A stretch of 64,000 nucleotides of DNA from Planctomycetota bacterium (GCA_028289345.1 JANQQL010000050.1:1-64000), one strand, 5' to 3'; positions 18,237-27,436 are shown, numbered from the stretch's first letter. A program made the numbers and translations. Notes: generated by a model from the letters alone, not told the origin.

Positions 18237-18585
18237 CGAAACTCGTTTTGAACGAGGGGGAAACACCAAGAAATCAGACGCCGAGCATCCCCCGAGAGCG
18301 ACGAAAGGATCGCGTCCCGAGCCAGCACCGTGCGGGCCGTTGAAGAGTCTTTCGGCGTCCGATCGGGTCTTGCCTCTCCGTCTTCGGCCCGAATTCTCGA
18401 CGAATCCACCACTTCCTCGGCGGTCCGGCACCGGGACTGAGGACGAAAAGCCCTCGGTCGGCCATTCGCGGATCTTTCCAACGGGCTGCGATTCGTCGGA
18501 TCTTCGGAGGGGGCCGAGGTCGGAACACCCAGCAAGGCACGGTCGAGAGCCATCTCCCCCTTGGTCGCAGGATACGGCCCGCCCC
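18237..18585. other. Intergenic region upstream of thrA with a start-proximal hairpin
   Basis: This 349-bp gap should hold the thrA promoter (minus strand). CTCGTT (18242-18247) and AACGAG (18251-18256) form a 6-bp stem with a 3-nt loop only 5 nt from the thrA start, where it would occupy the ribosome-binding position. No leader peptide rich in Thr/Ile codons was found, so classical attenuation is not supported. Confidence 0.45.
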
Positions 18586-19551
18586 TCATTTCCCGAGAGG
18601 ATAGATCGTGCCGCGCCGGGCCACCGCCATTCCCGCTTCGCGCACCGTCAACGCCGCTGCGGAATCCTCATCCAGCGCCGGGTTGGTGTGGTTGAGGTGG
18701 GTGAACACCACCTTAGCCCGCTCGGACCGAGGGAGCGGCGCCAGTCGTTCCAAGGTCTCGGAAATGAACGGATGGGGGATCTGGTCGATGCTGCGACCGG
18801 GGATCTCCCCGTCGGCAAAGAAGGCACCGTCCAACAGCGCCACGTCGACCTGAGCGAGCACCTCCTCGATGGGAGTGTCCCAGCGATCCCACTTGTCGAT
18901 GTCCGGCAGGTACAGCAAGGAGCGCCGCGGTCCGCGGATCAGAAACGCGCAGGTGTCCGTGAACTCGCGACGGTGAGGCACTAGGATCGCGGTCACGGTC
19001 AGGTCCTCGGCCAAGGACACGGCCTCGCCGGGCACCATCGTCCGGTAATCCCAGTTGCCTTGGGCCAGAAGCAGATTCCAGGGGCCGTTCTGGGACAGGT
19101 AGGCCTCCATGCGTTCCGTTCCATACAAAGGCAAGTGCTGGGCGTTGTAGGCCTCGGGGCCCAGCTGCAAGAGACCCGTGTAGTGGCCCATGTGAGCATG
19201 GGTCAGGAACACCCCCTCGAACAAGGGGGGTCTCGGCCCCGGCGCCTTCCGCGTGACCGGGTGGCCCTCGGCAACTTCCACCTGCTCCCGAAGATCCGGC
19301 GTCGCATCGAGGAGCCAACGTTTGCCGGATCGTGGATCCGCAAGCAACAGCGAGGTCACGAAACGACGATCGTCAGGATTGCGCCGCGCCGACTCACAGC
19401 AGTTGCTGCGACAGCCGATCTGGGGCCGCCCCGCATCTTGAGCGACGCCGAGCACCAGGACGTAGGGATCCGCGGGCGCCGAATCCTCTGCCGGCGCCTC
19501 ACATCCGAAGGGGAAGGTCAGCGCCACCAGCCACGGCATCGCCCGATTCAT
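18586..19551 (-). CDS. PqqB-like metallo-beta-lactamase-fold lipoprotein
   Basis: This 321-residue MBL-fold protein resembles PqqB: VLVLGVAQDAGRPQIGCRSN matches the PqqB opening, and THAHMGHYTGL is the metal motif with Gly in place of the usual Asp (HxHxGH), as in PqqB-type proteins. LLYLPDIDKWDRW, VALLDGAFFAD, HPFISETLERL and VFTHLNHTNPALD are further family strands. The N-terminus (MPWLVALTFPFGCEAPAED) ends in an FGC lipobox, implying export and lipid anchoring, which is unusual for PqqB. No other pqq gene is nearby, so a role in PQQ synthesis is not supported; hydrolase activity on an extracytoplasmic substrate is more likely. ATG 19551 overlaps the stop of the upstream reductase (TGATG). 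Confidence 0.85.
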   Translation of the reverse strand: MNRAMPWLVALTFPFGCEAPAEDSAPADPYVLVLGVAQDAGRPQIGCRSNCCESARRNPDDRRFVTSLLLADPRSGKRWLLDATPDLREQVEVAEGHPVTRKAPGPRPPLFEGVFLTHAHMGHYTGLLQLGPEAYNAQHLPLYGTERMEAYLSQNGPWNLLLAQGNWDYRTMVPGEAVSLAEDLTVTAILVPHRREFTDTCAFLIRGPRRSLLYLPDIDKWDRWDTPIEEVLAQVDVALLDGAFFADGEIPGRSIDQIPHPFISETLERLAPLPRSERAKVVFTHLNHTNPALDEDSAAALTVREAGMAVARRGTIYPLGK

Positions 19552-20384
19552 CACAACGTCTCCAGCGGGACGTCATCGGTGGGCGGCGGACACTCGGCAT
19601 CCAACTCCGCGAAGTCTTGTTCGGACAGTTCGAGTTGCTCCGCGGCGGCGTTCTGGCGGACGTGGTCTCCGTGACTGGCCTTGGGGATGGCGATCACATG
19701 GTCGTGGCGCAGACACCAGGCGAGAGCTACTTGCTCCGGAGTGACGCCGTGACGCTTGGCCACCGACTGCAGCGCGGAACGAACTTCGAGGCGCCCCTGC
19801 TCCAGCGGCGAGTAGGCCATCACCGCGATGCCTCGTTCGCGACACCTGGGAAGCAAACGGTGTTCGATGCCCCGCCGCCCGAGGTTGTAGAGCACCTGGT
19901 TCACCGCGACCGCATCGCCTCCCGGCAGTTCCTCGAAAGCGAGGCACGCCTCCCAGTCGAAGTTGCTGACCCCGAAGGAGCGAATCTTCCCCTGGGATTG
20001 CAGCTCTTGAAACGCGGCCAATGTGTCCTGGAGCGGGTGAGAGCCTTCCCAGTGCAGCAGATAGAGGTCGATGACTTCGGTCTTCAAGCGCTTCAAGCTG
20101 TTCTCGGCCGCCAAGATGGTGCCCCGCCGAGACGCATTGTGGGGCAACACTTTGCTGACCAAGTACACCTGGTCTCGTCGTCCGTCGATTGCGTCGGCCA
20201 CGACCTCCTCGGCGCCCCCCTCAGCGTACATTTCCGCGGTGTCGATGAGGGTCATTCCGAGATCCATACCCTCGCGCAGCGCGCGGACCTCCTGGGCCCG
20301 CTGGTCCGCCCGTTCCCCCATGCGCCAGGTTCCCAGGCCCATGCGAGGCACCGCGTGTCCGGCTCGTGTCGTGACTGTTCGCAC
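19551..20384 (-). CDS. Aldo/keto reductase
   Basis: An NADPH-dependent (by family) oxidoreductase of 277 residues. VPRMGLGTWRMGE starts the barrel and LIDTAEMYAEGGAEEVV carries the catalytic Asp/Tyr pair (D-x-A-x-x-Y). VSKVLPHNASRRG has the catalytic Lys, DLYLLHWEG the catalytic His, and AIPKASHGDHVRQN is the NADP-binding motif. GTG 20384 is chosen because AGGAGA lies 7 nt upstream and it begins directly before the barrel; the in-frame extension to 20621 is spurious. The stop overlaps the start of the PqqB-like lipoprotein, so the two are coupled, although one product is cytoplasmic and the other exported. Substrate unknown. Confidence 0.93.
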   Translation of the reverse strand: MRTVTTRAGHAVPRMGLGTWRMGERADQRAQEVRALREGMDLGMTLIDTAEMYAEGGAEEVVADAIDGRRDQVYLVSKVLPHNASRRGTILAAENSLKRLKTEVIDLYLLHWEGSHPLQDTLAAFQELQSQGKIRSFGVSNFDWEACLAFEELPGGDAVAVNQVLYNLGRRGIEHRLLPRCRERGIAVMAYSPLEQGRLEVRSALQSVAKRHGVTPEQVALAWCLRHDHVIAIPKASHGDHVRQNAAAEQLELSEQDFAELDAECPPPTDDVPLETL

Positions 20385-20872
20385 CGTGGATCTCCTTGCT
20401 CCGGATCTGTTGAGTTTTGCATCCGAGCCCGTCAATCCTTCACGGAATCCACTCATCCTGACGAACCCAAGGGGGCATGCCGCCGAACAAGCCGGAGTCT
20501 CCCGGTGCAAACGAGACCGAGGGATCAGGATCGCTCGAGGGGGATTCGTCAAAGACTTCGGGAGACTCCTCGGGGGCCAGGAGCCTGCGTGACGGAAGAG
20601 CGCAACCACTGCATGCCCCATTGCCAGCGAGAGCCTGGACGAATCCCGTCCACCGATTCACCTCTGTTTCTTGCAGAATTCCCTGGCGCCAAACGCACGC
20701 AAAACTGGGCCAACCTCTTCCATGACGCAGACTCCTAGCGTCCGGCGCACCCCGGCCTATGCTTGAAAACCCACCCGGCGGTCGGCCCCGCCCGACAAGC
20801 GCCGCTGGGGGACCGAGCTTCCCCCCAGGCGCGCTGCCACCATCCCCGGACGAAAAGACCCAAGAACGCCGA
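20385..20872. other. Divergent intergenic region
   Basis: This 488-bp gap separates the aldo/keto reductase (minus) from the ECF/anti-sigma/CHAT operon (plus) and should contain the promoters of both. If the ECF factor is autoregulated its target promoter should be here. I could not see a duplicated -35 motif. Open frames across the gap have no recognisable protein character. Confidence 0.4.
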
Positions 20873-21469
20873 ATGATCCAAAAGTCCACGACCGCCGAAA
20901 CTGCCGACCTTGCGGCTCGAGATCTGGCACTCGTGAAGCAGGTCCTGGCCGGAGAGCCCGCCTGCGTGGATCGGCTGGTGGAACGGCTGCAGTGCGTGCC
21001 GGCGATGATTCGAGCTCGCAATCGCCGCTGGGGTCAGGCCCTGCGTCCTGACGAAGTCGAAGACCTGATTCAGGATTGCCTCGTCGTCTTATGGAAGAAG
21101 CTCGGCACTTTCGCCGGCCTGTCTCCCCTTGAACACTGGGCCCACCGCATCTGTTCCCTGGAAATGATGAACGCGCTGCGTGCCAGAGATCGGCATTCGG
21201 CAGCCGGAACCGAGGTCGTGGAATCGGTGCCCGAGCCGTGTCAGGAGGAGCTGGTCGCGACAGATCGTCATCGGGTGGGGGAAGGCTTGCAACAGCTTGG
21301 GCCCCCGGCGGAAGACATCATCCGCCTCAAGCACTTCGAACACCTCACCTTCGACGAGATTGCGCGACGCACCGGCACTGCCGTCAACACCGCGAAGAGC
21401 CACTACTACCGCGGTTTGCGCCGGCTTCGCCAGGTGCTCCAAGGACTTGCTCCGGAGGAAGCGGCATGA
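20873..21469 (+). CDS. ECF-type RNA polymerase sigma factor
   Basis: A 198-residue sigma-70 family factor heading a three-gene operon. Region 2 includes CVDRLVERLQCVPAMI, then RPDEVEDLIQDCLVVLWKKL and LSPLEHWAHRICSLEMMNAL. Region 4 includes LGPPAEDIIRLKHFEHLTF, then ARRTGTAVNTAKSHYYRGL. ATG 20873 gives a normal N-terminus (MIQKSTTAETADLAARDLAL); ATG 20759 would add 38 proline-rich residues of no family character. Its last codon overlaps the start of the anti-sigma gene (ATGA), so the two products are probably made in fixed ratio. Regulation by the adjacent membrane protein is inferred from this arrangement. Confidence 0.92.
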   Translation: MIQKSTTAETADLAARDLALVKQVLAGEPACVDRLVERLQCVPAMIRARNRRWGQALRPDEVEDLIQDCLVVLWKKLGTFAGLSPLEHWAHRICSLEMMNALRARDRHSAAGTEVVESVPEPCQEELVATDRHRVGEGLQQLGPPAEDIIRLKHFEHLTFDEIARRTGTAVNTAKSHYYRGLRRLRQVLQGLAPEEAA

Positions 21470-22152
21470 CTCGAGAGCCTGATCCGAAGTATGAAACCCT
21501 GCTCCAAGAACTTCTGCTTGGCGAACGGAACCTCGATTCGCCCGAAGTTCAAGAAATGCTGTCATCGTCGGAGTCTTGCCGAGACTTGTACGCCGAGCTC
21601 CGCGAACTGCAAGGCGACCTCGAAGCAAGCGGCAGCGAAACTCGATCCGAAATCGACCAAGCCGTCCGAGACACCGTACCCGCCGACCGAGATCGAGTGG
21701 CCCAAGTCTTTCACCAGCAGAGCAGTGCGCAAACTCGAACTGCGTCGACGCCCCCCCGAAGAAGCGGGGGACATCTCCCCTGGGCCTTGGCCGCGGGATT
21801 CTTGGTGCTGGCAGGTTTCTGGTTTGTTGGACGGGACGACGCACCTTCGCAAGCATTCCTGGGATCGGGGTCGATCGAAGGACTCGCCCCCGTGGGAGAG
21901 GTGAGTGACTACGAGACGTTTCGTTGGCGTGGCGAAACCCTGGCGAGCGGGTACTACGAACTACGCATTCGCGACCTTCAAGATCGATCCCGCACCGCCA
22001 AGTCCGTGACTCCGTTGCTCGAGCCGGAGTGGACTCCCACCTCCGAAGAACGCGCGGCCCTGCCCCCGGCCATCGAATGGGAAATCTTGTGGTACGACGC
22101 CAGCCGCGAGCTGGTGAGCTCGGACCGCAAATCGGCCCGGCGGTCTCCCTGA
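21466..22152 (+). CDS. Putative anti-sigma factor, single-pass membrane protein
   Basis: A 228-residue protein with an N-terminal cytoplasmic part (KYETLLQELLLGERNLDSPE, then MLSSSESCRDLYAELREL) of the kind seen in planctomycetal anti-sigma factors. A single membrane segment follows (HLPWALAAGFLVLAGFWFVG, about residues 100-119). The periplasmic domain (GEVSDYETFRWRGETLASGY, then EWEILWYDASRELV) looks like a small beta-sandwich. No HxxxCxxC zinc motif is present, so it is not a classical ZAS factor; the single Cys in SSESCRDLY is the only remnant. ATGA overlap with the sigma gene and the position before the CHAT gene support the assignment, which is contextual. Confidence 0.75.
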   Translation: MTREPDPKYETLLQELLLGERNLDSPEVQEMLSSSESCRDLYAELRELQGDLEASGSETRSEIDQAVRDTVPADRDRVAQVFHQQSSAQTRTASTPPRRSGGHLPWALAAGFLVLAGFWFVGRDDAPSQAFLGSGSIEGLAPVGEVSDYETFRWRGETLASGYYELRIRDLQDRSRTAKSVTPLLEPEWTPTSEERAALPPAIEWEILWYDASRELVSSDRKSARRSP

Positions 22153-22184
22153 CTCGGATGCCCCGGTAGGAGCGGAACTCGACG

Positions 22185-24854
22185 ATGCGGTCGCTGGCGC
22201 TCATCCTTGCGCTGTTCGGTGCTCCTCAGGAATCGGGCGTTCGTTCGCTACGCCGAGTGCAGGAGCTCGCGCGCGAAGTGGTCACTCGTGACGAGGCCGC
22301 GTCCCGCTCGTCACTCGAGCAACTTCGCGAGTTCCTTCCCGAGCTTCGTGTCCAGGTCTTCGACGTGTCGTCACCGGGCCAGATGGAAGTTCGAGCGTTC
22401 ATCGTCGCCTCGACCACTTTGGCGAACGCGACTCCTTCGACGGGAGCGGACGAGGAGCCTTGGATCGAACTGTACGAAGAGGCAATCGAAGCCGCCGCGC
22501 TCTACGACGATGGGAACACCGAAGCGAGTCTGCAGATCGCCCTCTGCCAACGACTGCGAGACGAAGGGCAGTTGGATCGGGCACGAGAGCGCCTGGAAGA
22601 AGCGGTGGACTTTTTTGCCGACTCGGTGTGGCTGCCGGCGATGTACTTGGACCTGGCGCAGATCGAACTATATGCCGGCCAGTATCAGGAAGCGGATCAG
22701 TGGCTGGACGAAGCCGAATCGGTTCTCGACCCAGAGCTTTCGGATCATCGTCTGCGCGAGTGCACCTTGTGGGGACTGCGCGGCCAAGTGTTACTGCTCC
22801 TGGGCTTGCCAGATCAAGCCATGCCCTGGTTCCGGAAGGAACAAGAACGAGCGAGCGCCAGTGGCGTCCTTGCCCTCGACTTTGCTTCCCAGCTGCACAT
22901 GGCCGACGTGCGCATGGCTCAGGATCAGTGGCAACAGGCAGAACGAGAGCTTCTTGCTGTGCTGGAGACCCCGGGGCTTGCCGACGGGTCAACGATCCAA
23001 GGTCAGCTCCTCGTGCGACTGGGTCGGGCACAAACAGAGCTAGAGCATCGCGAGCCTGGAAGGGAACCGCGCGCGGCGGCGACTCTTCGGCGAGTCCTGT
23101 CGATCGGCTCCCTTCCACTCCCGAGCCGTTTGTCTGCCACGTTGGTGCTTGCGGACTCCATGATTCGCTCCGGCAACTTGTCCGGAGCACCGAGCCTGCT
23201 GGCCAATGCGCAACAGCTGTTCGACAACTTCCAGGCCAACAACGGGAAGCCCGCCGATGAAGCGGGCCGCCTGGCATCTCTCAAGAGCCGACTCCTGCGA
23301 CGGGGTGGCGAAGGAGACGCAATCGAAATCCACGCCCAGTTGGAAACTGCCTGGCACGACCTTCTGGAGGACTGGGCGACCAGTCCGGAACGCGATGGCG
23401 GCATCGGTTACCTGCACTTCGGCGCCAAGCGGCAGACGGTGCTCCAAGAGCTGGTGCGCCTGACCCTCGAGGTTCGCGGAACCGATCAGGGCACTCGTGA
23501 GTCCCTCGAGCACTTGATGCAGGGTCAAGCACGGGGAACCCTCGCTCGCCAGCTCGAGGCCGTGTCCGGGACTCTCGATCAGATTCGCGACCAGCTTCTT
23601 CCCGAACGAGGCGGTCTATTGATCTACGTCGGTGCACCCGACGGCTCCGTCGGCTTTGCCATCGATCGCCAGTCCGTGCTCACGTTCGACATGCCCGGAC
23701 TCGGAGAGATGGAAGAGGCCCGGCAAGAAATGCTGCGTCTGGTGACCGTTCCGCCCAGCCGCTTCGAAGGCGACGACCTCGACCGCTTTCTGGAAGATCG
23801 GCAGCGCGCCGTGGACCGCGTGGCCGCATGGTTGGTCCCCTCATCCATCCACCACCGCGTCGACCTCTGGGAGTCCGTACAGATCGACGGACTCGACATG
23901 CTGGGCTACGTGCCGTTCGAGTGGCTGGACGGTCCGGGCGGGGTCTCTCTCGCGAGCAAAGCGACCAGCTACCTGCCGTCTCTGACGGTGGGATTGAGGT
24001 TGCGGGAACTAGATGCGAGCAACGCGAGTTCGACCGATTCGCTTGCCGAGTTCGGTGAACCCGAAGCTTCGAAGCCATCATCGGAGAGCCCTGAGTTCTG
24101 GCTCCTCACATCCCCCACTTACCACCCGTCGACCTCCGAGCGCTGGCCTTCCGTCAGAGGACTCGAGCTGGGCGACGACGACTGGCAACCTTGGATCGAG
24201 TGTTACGGAGAATCACGCACCGCTGTGTTCTCTGGACAGGCCGCCGACCCCTCGTGCCTGGAAGATCCCCGCCTTGCAGAGGGCAAAGTTCTGCAACTGC
24301 TGACCCATGGCGTCTACGACTCCTCGCGAGAGCGGCCCGCAGGACTGGCCTTTGCGAAGAGCGATGACAGCCCGGGAGTGGTCTGGTGTCGCGACGTCGA
24401 ATCCTGGAGCGTCCCTCCGGTCGTCCTTCTCACCGCCTGCGGCGCCGCCCGCGGTCCCTTGCGCCGCGGGGACGACGGAGTCACCCACCTCGGCGGCGCC
24501 TTCCTGCGCGCCGGTGCTCGCACCGTCCTGCTCGCCCGCGCTGACCTGGAACAGCACGCCACCGCCCAACTCATGGGCGAGTTCCACCGTGCGTTTCGCG
24601 ACGGTGCGAGCCCTGCCGAAGCTCTGCGACAGGCGCGTTTCGAGTTGCGCGACTCGACCGGCTATGCGGATCCGTTCTACTCCTCCCTCGTGCATGTGCA
24701 CGGGTTGGGACAGTTGCCGAGCTATGAATCAGGTTCCCGCCGGGTCGAGGCAAAAGAAACGCCCGCGCTTCGATTCCTTGGACCACTCGTCCTTGTCGCT
24801 CTGATCTCCGGACTCGTCGTTTGGGGCATCTGCTCTCGCTTCGTCACCCGCTGA
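22185..24854 (+). CDS. Exported, C-terminally anchored TPR-CHAT protease-like protein
   Basis: An 889-residue protein. MRSLALILALFGAPQ looks like a signal peptide. Residues about 90-370 form TPR-type helices (DEGQLDRARERLEEAVDFF, then AGQYQEADQWLDEAESVL and QWQQAERELLAVLETPGL). The C-terminal CHAT domain (caspase-like, C14/C25 fold) contains LQLLTHGVYD with His708 and VVLLTACGAARG with Cys752, the expected catalytic dyad, plus the LGGAFLRAGARTVLLAR strand typical of the family. A last membrane segment (FLGPLVLVALISGLVVWGIC, about residues 862-881) ends in a short basic tail. This predicts a CHAT domain outside the cytoplasm. It is the last gene of the sigma/anti-sigma operon, 32 bp after the anti-sigma, and may be sensor, effector or target of that switch. 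Confidence 0.9.
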   Translation: MRSLALILALFGAPQESGVRSLRRVQELAREVVTRDEAASRSSLEQLREFLPELRVQVFDVSSPGQMEVRAFIVASTTLANATPSTGADEEPWIELYEEAIEAAALYDDGNTEASLQIALCQRLRDEGQLDRARERLEEAVDFFADSVWLPAMYLDLAQIELYAGQYQEADQWLDEAESVLDPELSDHRLRECTLWGLRGQVLLLLGLPDQAMPWFRKEQERASASGVLALDFASQLHMADVRMAQDQWQQAERELLAVLETPGLADGSTIQGQLLVRLGRAQTELEHREPGREPRAAATLRRVLSIGSLPLPSRLSATLVLADSMIRSGNLSGAPSLLANAQQLFDNFQANNGKPADEAGRLASLKSRLLRRGGEGDAIEIHAQLETAWHDLLEDWATSPERDGGIGYLHFGAKRQTVLQELVRLTLEVRGTDQGTRESLEHLMQGQARGTLARQLEAVSGTLDQIRDQLLPERGGLLIYVGAPDGSVGFAIDRQSVLTFDMPGLGEMEEARQEMLRLVTVPPSRFEGDDLDRFLEDRQRAVDRVAAWLVPSSIHHRVDLWESVQIDGLDMLGYVPFEWLDGPGGVSLASKATSYLPSLTVGLRLRELDASNASSTDSLAEFGEPEASKPSSESPEFWLLTSPTYHPSTSERWPSVRGLELGDDDWQPWIECYGESRTAVFSGQAADPSCLEDPRLAEGKVLQLLTHGVYDSSRERPAGLAFAKSDDSPGVVWCRDVESWSVPPVVLLTACGAARGPLRRGDDGVTHLGGAFLRAGARTVLLARADLEQHATAQLMGEFHRAFRDGASPAEALRQARFELRDSTGYADPFYSSLVHVHGLGQLPSYESGSRRVEAKETPALRFLGPLVLVALISGLVVWGICSRFVTR

Positions 24855-24985
24855 CCCGTGCGAGGGAAACCCCACGCCATTGGAACCGGCTGCTTTCCTC
24901 CGGCAAACTGAACACAACGGGTGGGCGCGGAGGTCTGCTCGCCGATCGAAGGCCTTTTTCCCCCGAACCTTCCAAGGAACGAACC

Positions 24986-25726
24986 ATGAACCCCCGAGTT
25001 GTCTCCCGAGAAGAGTGGCTGCATTCACGACTCGAGCTGCTCGCCCAAGAGAAGGCTCATTCGCGCGCCCGGGACGAACTCACGCGGGCTCGCCAAGCGA
25101 TGCCGTGGGTCAAGGTCGAGAAGGAGTACTCCTTCGACGGCCCCCAAGGCAAAGTGACCTTGGCTGACCTCTTTGGGAGCAAGAGTCAGCTCCTCCTGTA
25201 CCATTTCATGTTCGACAGCGAGTGGGATGAAGGTTGCAAGGCGTGCTCGTTCATGGCCGATCACTACGAGCGACTGATCGTTCATCTCGCGCACCGAGAC
25301 GTCACCTTTGCCACCGTGTCCCGCGCGACTCGAGACCGGTTGGAATCCTTCCGCCAGCGCATGGGTTGGACGTTCCCGTGGTTCTCCTCGGCAGACAGCG
25401 ACTTCAACCGGGATTTCCACGTGTCCTTCGGCGAAGACGAACTTTCCGGACGCGCGTACTACAACTACCAGGAAGGGTCCTCGTTCCCGGTCAAGGAAGC
25501 CCCCGGGCTGAGCGTCTTCGCCCGTGATGAAGAAGGACACGTGTATCACACCTACTCGTGCTACGCCCGCGGATTGGAGAACCTCCTTGGCGCGTACGAC
25601 TTCCTCGACCTCGTTCCCAAGGGTCGCAACGAAGACGGGCTTTCCTACGGCATGGAATGGCTGCGGCATCGGGACCGTTACGACCACGACGCGAATTACC
25701 GAGACCCGTACGCAGACAAGCTGTAG
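24986..25726 (+). CDS. DUF899 (thioredoxin-fold) family protein
   Basis: A 246-residue cytoplasmic protein of the DUF899 family, a thioredoxin-like fold of unknown reaction. Diagnostic stretches are SREEWLHSRLELLAQEKAHS, LPWVKVEKEY-type (here MPWVKVEKEYSFDG), LADLFGSKSQLLLYHFMFD, WDEGCKACSFMADHYE, TFPWFSSADSDFNRDFHVSF and GLSYGMEWLRHRDRY. The CKAC pair corresponds to the position of a redox motif but lacks the usual thioredoxin CxxC context. ATG 24986 has AAGGA about 8 nt upstream; the longer reading from 24821 overlaps the CHAT gene and is not credible. It follows the CHAT gene by 131 bp and may be a separate transcript. It converges with the VCBS gene only 24 bp away. Confidence 0.9.
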   Translation: MNPRVVSREEWLHSRLELLAQEKAHSRARDELTRARQAMPWVKVEKEYSFDGPQGKVTLADLFGSKSQLLLYHFMFDSEWDEGCKACSFMADHYERLIVHLAHRDVTFATVSRATRDRLESFRQRMGWTFPWFSSADSDFNRDFHVSFGEDELSGRAYYNYQEGSSFPVKEAPGLSVFARDEEGHVYHTYSCYARGLENLLGAYDFLDLVPKGRNEDGLSYGMEWLRHRDRYDHDANYRDPYADKL

Positions 25727-25750
25727 AGGTGCCTCGATTCGCCGCCGTTC

Positions 25751-27436
25751 TCACACCCCCGGATCGGGCAACAGCTCTTGCAAGAAGAACGGCACTCCGG
25801 CCTGGGGAACGAATCCCCCTTCCACTCCAGGAAGGAACGGAGGCCAGCCCGGACCGCTCGCCGCTTCGAACACCTGGATCCTCGGACCGGCGCCCGGCGC
25901 TTCTTCCAGAGCAACCAGGGTCGGTTCATCGACGGAGAGACCACCGACGAAAGTGGGGAACGCGGTGATCACATTGTCCTGGGCATCGACTTCGACCAAG
26001 CGGAACTCCAGGTAGAAGACTTTGAGATCGCCGGGAGCGAAGTCCGGAAGCACCACATCCCGCTCCAAGGGCCAGCGGCTGACATGGAAGAGATAGGAGC
26101 CCACCGAGGTGTTCTCGACACCGGTGCCAAACTCTTCTTCTTGCCAGACGGTGATCTGCACGGCATTGGCACCCTCCGGCGGGACTTTGGGCTCTCCGAG
26201 GGTGATCGTGAGAGTTGCGTCCTCGGACGGCGCATCTTCGTAGCCCAAGCTCAGGCGGTTGATGGAAGGGTGCTGGTCACTGGCCGCCCAGGTGTTGCTC
26301 TCGAAGGTGGCCAGTCGATCCAACTCCTGTCGCGGTGCAAGGACATCCTGATCTCCGTCCCCGTCCAGATCCACGATGGCCGGCGTGGCTTCGTATTCCG
26401 ACGAGGGCGTCACCGGGTGAAGCAGCATCTCTTCGGAGTTTGCCGGATAACTGGTGAACGACGGCACGTCCCAGGAGTCCGGACCGCGCTCGTTCCACAG
26501 ACGCAGGAGCGACTGGCCGTGGCTCAGGCTCAAGACCAGATCGTCGTCGCCGTCGTCATCCTGATCGCCGGACGCAATGGACACGACGCCCAAGTTGCCA
26601 AGAGAGACCGGGCCTTCCATGGTGCCATCGGCATCCAGAACGACCAGGTATTGGTTGTTGTTGAACGACGTGACCCAGGCCAAGCGATCGCCCTGAGTGC
26701 CTTCTTCACGCACCACCGCGATGGTGTCGCCGGGTTCGATGCTTCTCAGCTCCCCCACCAGCTGACCCGACGTTTCGTACAGTTCGAGTCCCTCCTCGGT
26801 CAGCACCATGATTTCGAGAGCATCGTCGTCATCGTGCTGGAAGAACTCGGCACAGTGGGCCGGCTGACGGGCCTGAAACGTGACCCCGGGAATCATGGGC
26901 CCGTTGGCGCCATCGGGGAGGGTCATGGTCCGGATGGTGAGCAGATCCTCGTCCAGTCCCAGAACGGCGATCGAGTCGAACCCAGAAACGGCCGCGGCTT
27001 CAACCTGGACACAGTTTCCCCAGCCCGGCTTTTTCACTTGGCGCTCGCGGAACTGATTGGTGACTTCATCGAACCAACAAAAGCTCATCCCGTCGATGCC
27101 GGCAAACGCCACCGCGTCTCGTCCCGCTTCCCCCCCTTTCGGCAGTACCGTGAAGTCGAGCGCCTCTCGCGGAAACTCGGTGGACATGGAGTAGACGCCG
27201 GGCCCGTACAAGAACCAGGGTTGCTCACCGCGCAGGAAGACGACGTCCTGAATGCCATCCGCGGTCATCTGCATCGGTTGGAACTTGCGGTAGGGAACCT
27301 TCCGACCGTCCCAGTGCGGGGGAACACCGATCCCGATCGTCGTCGAAGGAGTTGCCACTCCTGCCATCCACGAGCCGACCATTGCCAACAGAACCAGCCG
27401 ACTCCCGCGCCACCGCAACCGATCGGTCAACGCCAT
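25751..27436 (-). CDS. Exported FG-GAP/VCBS repeat protein
   Basis: A 561-residue exported protein with repeats of the FG-GAP/VCBS integrin-like propeller: SGDQDDDGDDDLVLSLSHG and IVDLDGDGDQDVLAPRQ carry the calcium-type DxDxDGxxD loops. FGYEDA-type and LEIMVLTEEGLELYETSG strands resemble further blades. The C-terminal part (PEGANAVQITVWQEEEF, FAPGDLKVFYLEFRLV) is a separate beta domain. Likely roles are surface binding or scaffolding. The start is unsure: ATG 27436 gives a good signal peptide (SRLVLLAMVGSWMAGVA) but its GGAGG is only 1 nt away; ATG 27511 and GTG/ATG 27538 are alternatives. It stands alone. Confidence 0.85.
   Translation of the reverse strand: MALTDRLRWRGSRLVLLAMVGSWMAGVATPSTTIGIGVPPHWDGRKVPYRKFQPMQMTADGIQDVVFLRGEQPWFLYGPGVYSMSTEFPREALDFTVLPKGGEAGRDAVAFAGIDGMSFCWFDEVTNQFRERQVKKPGWGNCVQVEAAAVSGFDSIAVLGLDEDLLTIRTMTLPDGANGPMIPGVTFQARQPAHCAEFFQHDDDDALEIMVLTEEGLELYETSGQLVGELRSIEPGDTIAVVREEGTQGDRLAWVTSFNNNQYLVVLDADGTMEGPVSLGNLGVVSIASGDQDDDGDDDLVLSLSHGQSLLRLWNERGPDSWDVPSFTSYPANSEEMLLHPVTPSSEYEATPAIVDLDGDGDQDVLAPRQELDRLATFESNTWAASDQHPSINRLSLGYEDAPSEDATLTITLGEPKVPPEGANAVQITVWQEEEFGTGVENTSVGSYLFHVSRWPLERDVVLPDFAPGDLKVFYLEFRLVEVDAQDNVITAFPTFVGGLSVDEPTLVALEEAPGAGPRIQVFEAASGPGWPPFLPGVEGGFVPQAGVPFFLQELLPDPGV

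Noticed and set aside
15711..18251. 846-codon open frame on the plus strand opposite thrA
   Set aside because: It is a high-GC antisense shadow of thrA, with no family motif and His/Gln/Arg-rich composition typical of complementary-strand frames.
20759..20872. Upstream start adding 38 residues to the ECF sigma factor
   Set aside because: The extension is Pro/Gly-rich without sigma-factor character and lacks a Shine-Dalgarno.
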